Shown: one piece after another, positions 6,994 through 8,124 of the stretch
Layout: each line of letters starts with the position of its first letter
Numbering within the stretch: the first letter of the stretch is position 1
DNA from: an uncultured Erysipelotrichaceae bacterium
Lineage (GTDB): Bacteria > Bacillota_I > Bacilli_A > Erysipelotrichales > Erysipelotrichaceae
Direction of reading: 5' to 3'
Assembly: GCA_937893225.1 (NCBI GenBank)
Contig: CALBJM010000100.1
Coordinates: 1 to 8,124 of the forward strand
Length of the DNA: 8,124 nt
Program-made: the position numbers and the translations under genes
The notes under the pieces: model-generated
Told to the model about the DNA's origin: nothing
Database searches by the model: none
Seen by the model: the letters and a program-made list of their open reading frames with translations, nothing else

Positions 6994-7585
6994 GCTTTTT
7001 ATTAGGTAAATAAGAAGCAGAAGACTTCAAATATTCAGGAGTAACTAAATGCACATTTTCAGCTTTCACCCATTCATCTTTTAAGTCTAAAAAGTTTTGT
7101 GCAATATCCGGCCAATTGTCCTCACATCCAACTAAACTACCATCACCGACAATATCCTCACCCTGGCAATCAAGTTCTTCTATAGCTATAGCACTTTCCT
7201 CTTGAAGTGCTTTGCCATCTCTAAAAGTACAAGTATACACTCTATGTCCTCTAGCGTCAGTAACTACTCTACAATCTTTTTTACCAGCATATAAAAGTAA
7301 AGAAGAAAGTGTATAAATTGGAAGATTACGCATAGAGCAAAATACTTTAGCAACAGTCATAGCAATTCTGACACCTGTATAAGAACCTGGTCCTCTAGAA
7401 ATTACAATTTGATCAATATCTTCAGACGTTAACCCACAAGAAGTCATAAGGTTTACTAACTGTGGAAATAACTCTTCTGACTGTTTTTTCCAACATTTTT
7501 CTTGATACTTACCAATGAGTTCATTATCTCTTATCAATCCAATCACAAGCCAAGTATGGCTTGTATCCATACATAAAGTAATCAT
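6983..7585 (-). CDS. tsaB: tRNA threonylcarbamoyladenosine biosynthesis protein TsaB
   Basis: TsaB is the catalytically inactive paralogue and dimer partner of TsaD, required for t6A37 synthesis in bacteria. The protein begins MITLCMDTSHTWLVIGLI, the first strands of the ASKHA fold. It carries the family motif SRGPGSYTGVRIAM (63-76), then DARGHRVYTCTF (about 109-120), and ends near TPEYLKSSASY, the usual C-terminal element. At 200 residues it is shorter than the typical 220-235, and the shortening appears to lie in the second half. The start has GGAGG 7 nt upstream. Its ATG overlaps the tsaE stop as ATGA (4 nt), and its end overlaps rimI by 11 nt, so the three are surely one operon. It lacks the metal-binding His pair of TsaD, as expected. 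Confidence 0.93.
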   Translation of the reverse strand: MITLCMDTSHTWLVIGLIRDNELIGKYQEKCWKKQSEELFPQLVNLMTSCGLTSEDIDQIVISRGPGSYTGVRIAMTVAKVFCSMRNLPIYTLSSLLLYAGKKDCRVVTDARGHRVYTCTFRDGKALQEESAIAIEELDCQGEDIVGDGSLVGCEDNWPDIAQNFLDLKDEWVKAENVHLVTPEYLKSSASYLPNKKHDS

Positions 7586-8037
7586 TTTATCTCCTCCAGA
7601 AGATTTTCATAAATAATACCGTTTGCCTGAAAAACAAATTCTCTACTAAAATCTTCCAATAAATGAATGGAAACTGTTAAATATTCATCAGGAATAAGAT
7701 AATCCATGAATTGAGACCATTCAATTACTGTTAAACCATCATCATAAAAATACTCGTCAAAACCAAGATCTTGTCGAACACCTTCCATTCGGTAAGCATC
7801 AATATGATATAAATTCATACGCTTACCATGATAAATCTTTTGAATAGTAAAAGTCGGAGAAGTAACATTTCTCGTAATTCCAAGACCTTTAGCAATACCT
7901 TGTGTAAGAGTAGTTTTTCCTGCACCAAGATCTCCATCAAGTAAGATAACCATGTTTTTTTCAACAAAACTACCCAATTTATTTCCAAGCAAATGAGTTT
8001 CCTCAGTACTATGAGTAATAACCTTTAATTCTTTCAT
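7582..8037 (-). CDS. tsaE: tRNA threonylcarbamoyladenosine biosynthesis ATPase TsaE
   Basis: TsaE is the P-loop ATPase that binds the TsaB-TsaD complex and resets it between rounds of t6A synthesis. The 151 residues match the family length. Visible features are an N-terminal THSTEETHLLG typical of the family, Walker A GDLGAGKTT (35-43), the switch-like VTSPTFTI (58-65), HIDAYR (78-83) and the Walker-B-like strand LTVIEW (102-107). The start ATG has GAGG 6 nt upstream, a moderate site. It is the first gene of the operon, with a promoter about 20 bases before the start codon. In other bacteria the tsaE-tsaB order is common, and here the two overlap by ATGA. Confidence 0.95.
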   Translation of the reverse strand: MKELKVITHSTEETHLLGNKLGSFVEKNMVILLDGDLGAGKTTLTQGIAKGLGITRNVTSPTFTIQKIYHGKRMNLYHIDAYRMEGVRQDLGFDEYFYDDGLTVIEWSQFMDYLIPDEYLTVSIHLLEDFSREFVFQANGIIYENLLEEIK

Positions 8038-8060
8038 AAAACGCCTCGCCGAAGTATTAT
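8033..8060 (+). promoter_or_regulatory. Possible divergent promoter facing right
   Basis: On the plus strand, TTCATA (8033-8038) and TATTAT (8055-8060) are spaced by 16 bp and match the -35 and -10 consensus at four and five of six bases. The -10 overlaps the minus-strand TATAAT by five bases. The predicted start near 8067 lies about 30 bases before an ATG at 8096. The support is hexamer matching only. Confidence 0.25.
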
Positions 8061-8084
8061 ACCCCCAAAATAGGATACATTAAA
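8056..8084 (-). promoter_or_regulatory. Sigma-A-type promoter of the tsaE-tsaB-rimI-tsaD operon
   Basis: The minus strand has a perfect -10 hexamer TATAAT (8061-8056). Seventeen bases upstream is TTTAAT (8084-8079), a weak -35 with three of six matches. The predicted transcript start, about 7 bases further on (near 8049), leaves a leader of about 12 bases that holds the tsaE ribosome binding site GCGAGG. No terminator or other gene end lies between this site and tsaE. Confidence 0.6.
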
Positions 8085-8095
8085 GAGATGAAAGA

Positions 8096-8124
8096 ATGAA
8101 AAGCAAAAAAAAGAGAGAACCGAA
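8096..8124 (+). CDS. Possible start of a divergent gene, nine codons visible
   Basis: An ATG at 8096 opens a frame that reads MKSKKKREP and leaves the window. AAAGAG (8082-8087), similar to a Shine-Dalgarno, lies 8 nt before it, and a possible plus-strand promoter lies further upstream. The basic N-terminus would suit a membrane protein's cytoplasmic tail or a nucleic-acid-binding protein, but nine residues allow no assignment. A chance open frame in purine-rich DNA is a real alternative. Confidence 0.25.

Overview
The window is 8,124 bases of AT-rich, densely packed bacterial DNA. Every confident gene lies on the minus strand, so transcription runs from the right end to the left. The gene set is typical of a low-GC Bacillota. 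It combines a t6A-modification gene block, the redox repressor Rex, a stand-alone AsnRS, an ABC-F ATPase of the housekeeping type and a long-form pyrophosphate-dependent phosphofructokinase. Strong AGGAGG-type ribosome binding sites fit this. TGG encodes Trp and TGA is used as a stop (tsaE), so the genetic code is standard and Mollicutes with UGA-Trp are excluded. A fermentative anaerobe, perhaps of the Erysipelotrichia, is my best guess, but the sequence alone does not prove it.

Layout from the promoter side (right) to left: a sigma-A-type promoter near 8056-8084 drives tsaE (7582-8037), tsaB (6983-7585), rimI (6562-6993) and tsaD (5535-6551). The first three junctions overlap or are very tight (4-nt overlap, 11-nt overlap, 10-nt gap). 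A 67-bp gap with its own probable promoter follows, then rex (4844-5467) and asnS (3428-4825). After asnS comes a rho-independent terminator hairpin at 3382-3415. Directly behind it are the Shine-Dalgarno site and start of an ABC-F ATPase gene (1502-3370). Then, 40 bp on with no visible terminator, comes pfp, whose 3' end is cut off by the left edge of the window (1-1461). At the far right a possible divergent plus-strand gene begins (8096) and leaves the window after nine codons.

How the genes fit together: TsaB, TsaD and TsaE make the threonylcarbamoyl transfer machinery for t6A37 in tRNAs that read ANN codons, and RimI is the acetyltransferase often found in the same cluster. AsnRS charges tRNA-Asn, one of the t6A-bearing tRNAs. 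ABC-F proteins act on translating or stalled ribosomes. The block is therefore mostly translation quality genes, with two energy-metabolism genes mixed in: Rex (NADH/NAD+ sensor) and PFP (glycolytic flux with PPi). The tsaE-tsaB-rimI-tsaD order followed by nearby rex and an ABC-F gene resembles the ydiB-ydiC-ydiD-gcp-ydiF...-rex region of Bacillus subtilis, from general knowledge of that genome.

I see no mobile element, CRISPR array, RNA gene or unknown multi-gene system. The most interesting points are regulatory: the hairpin touching the ABC-F translation start, with a five-codon mini-ORF running into it; a possibly bidirectional promoter at the right end; a Rex-like half-site in the rex promoter; and the coupled tsaB/rimI overlap.
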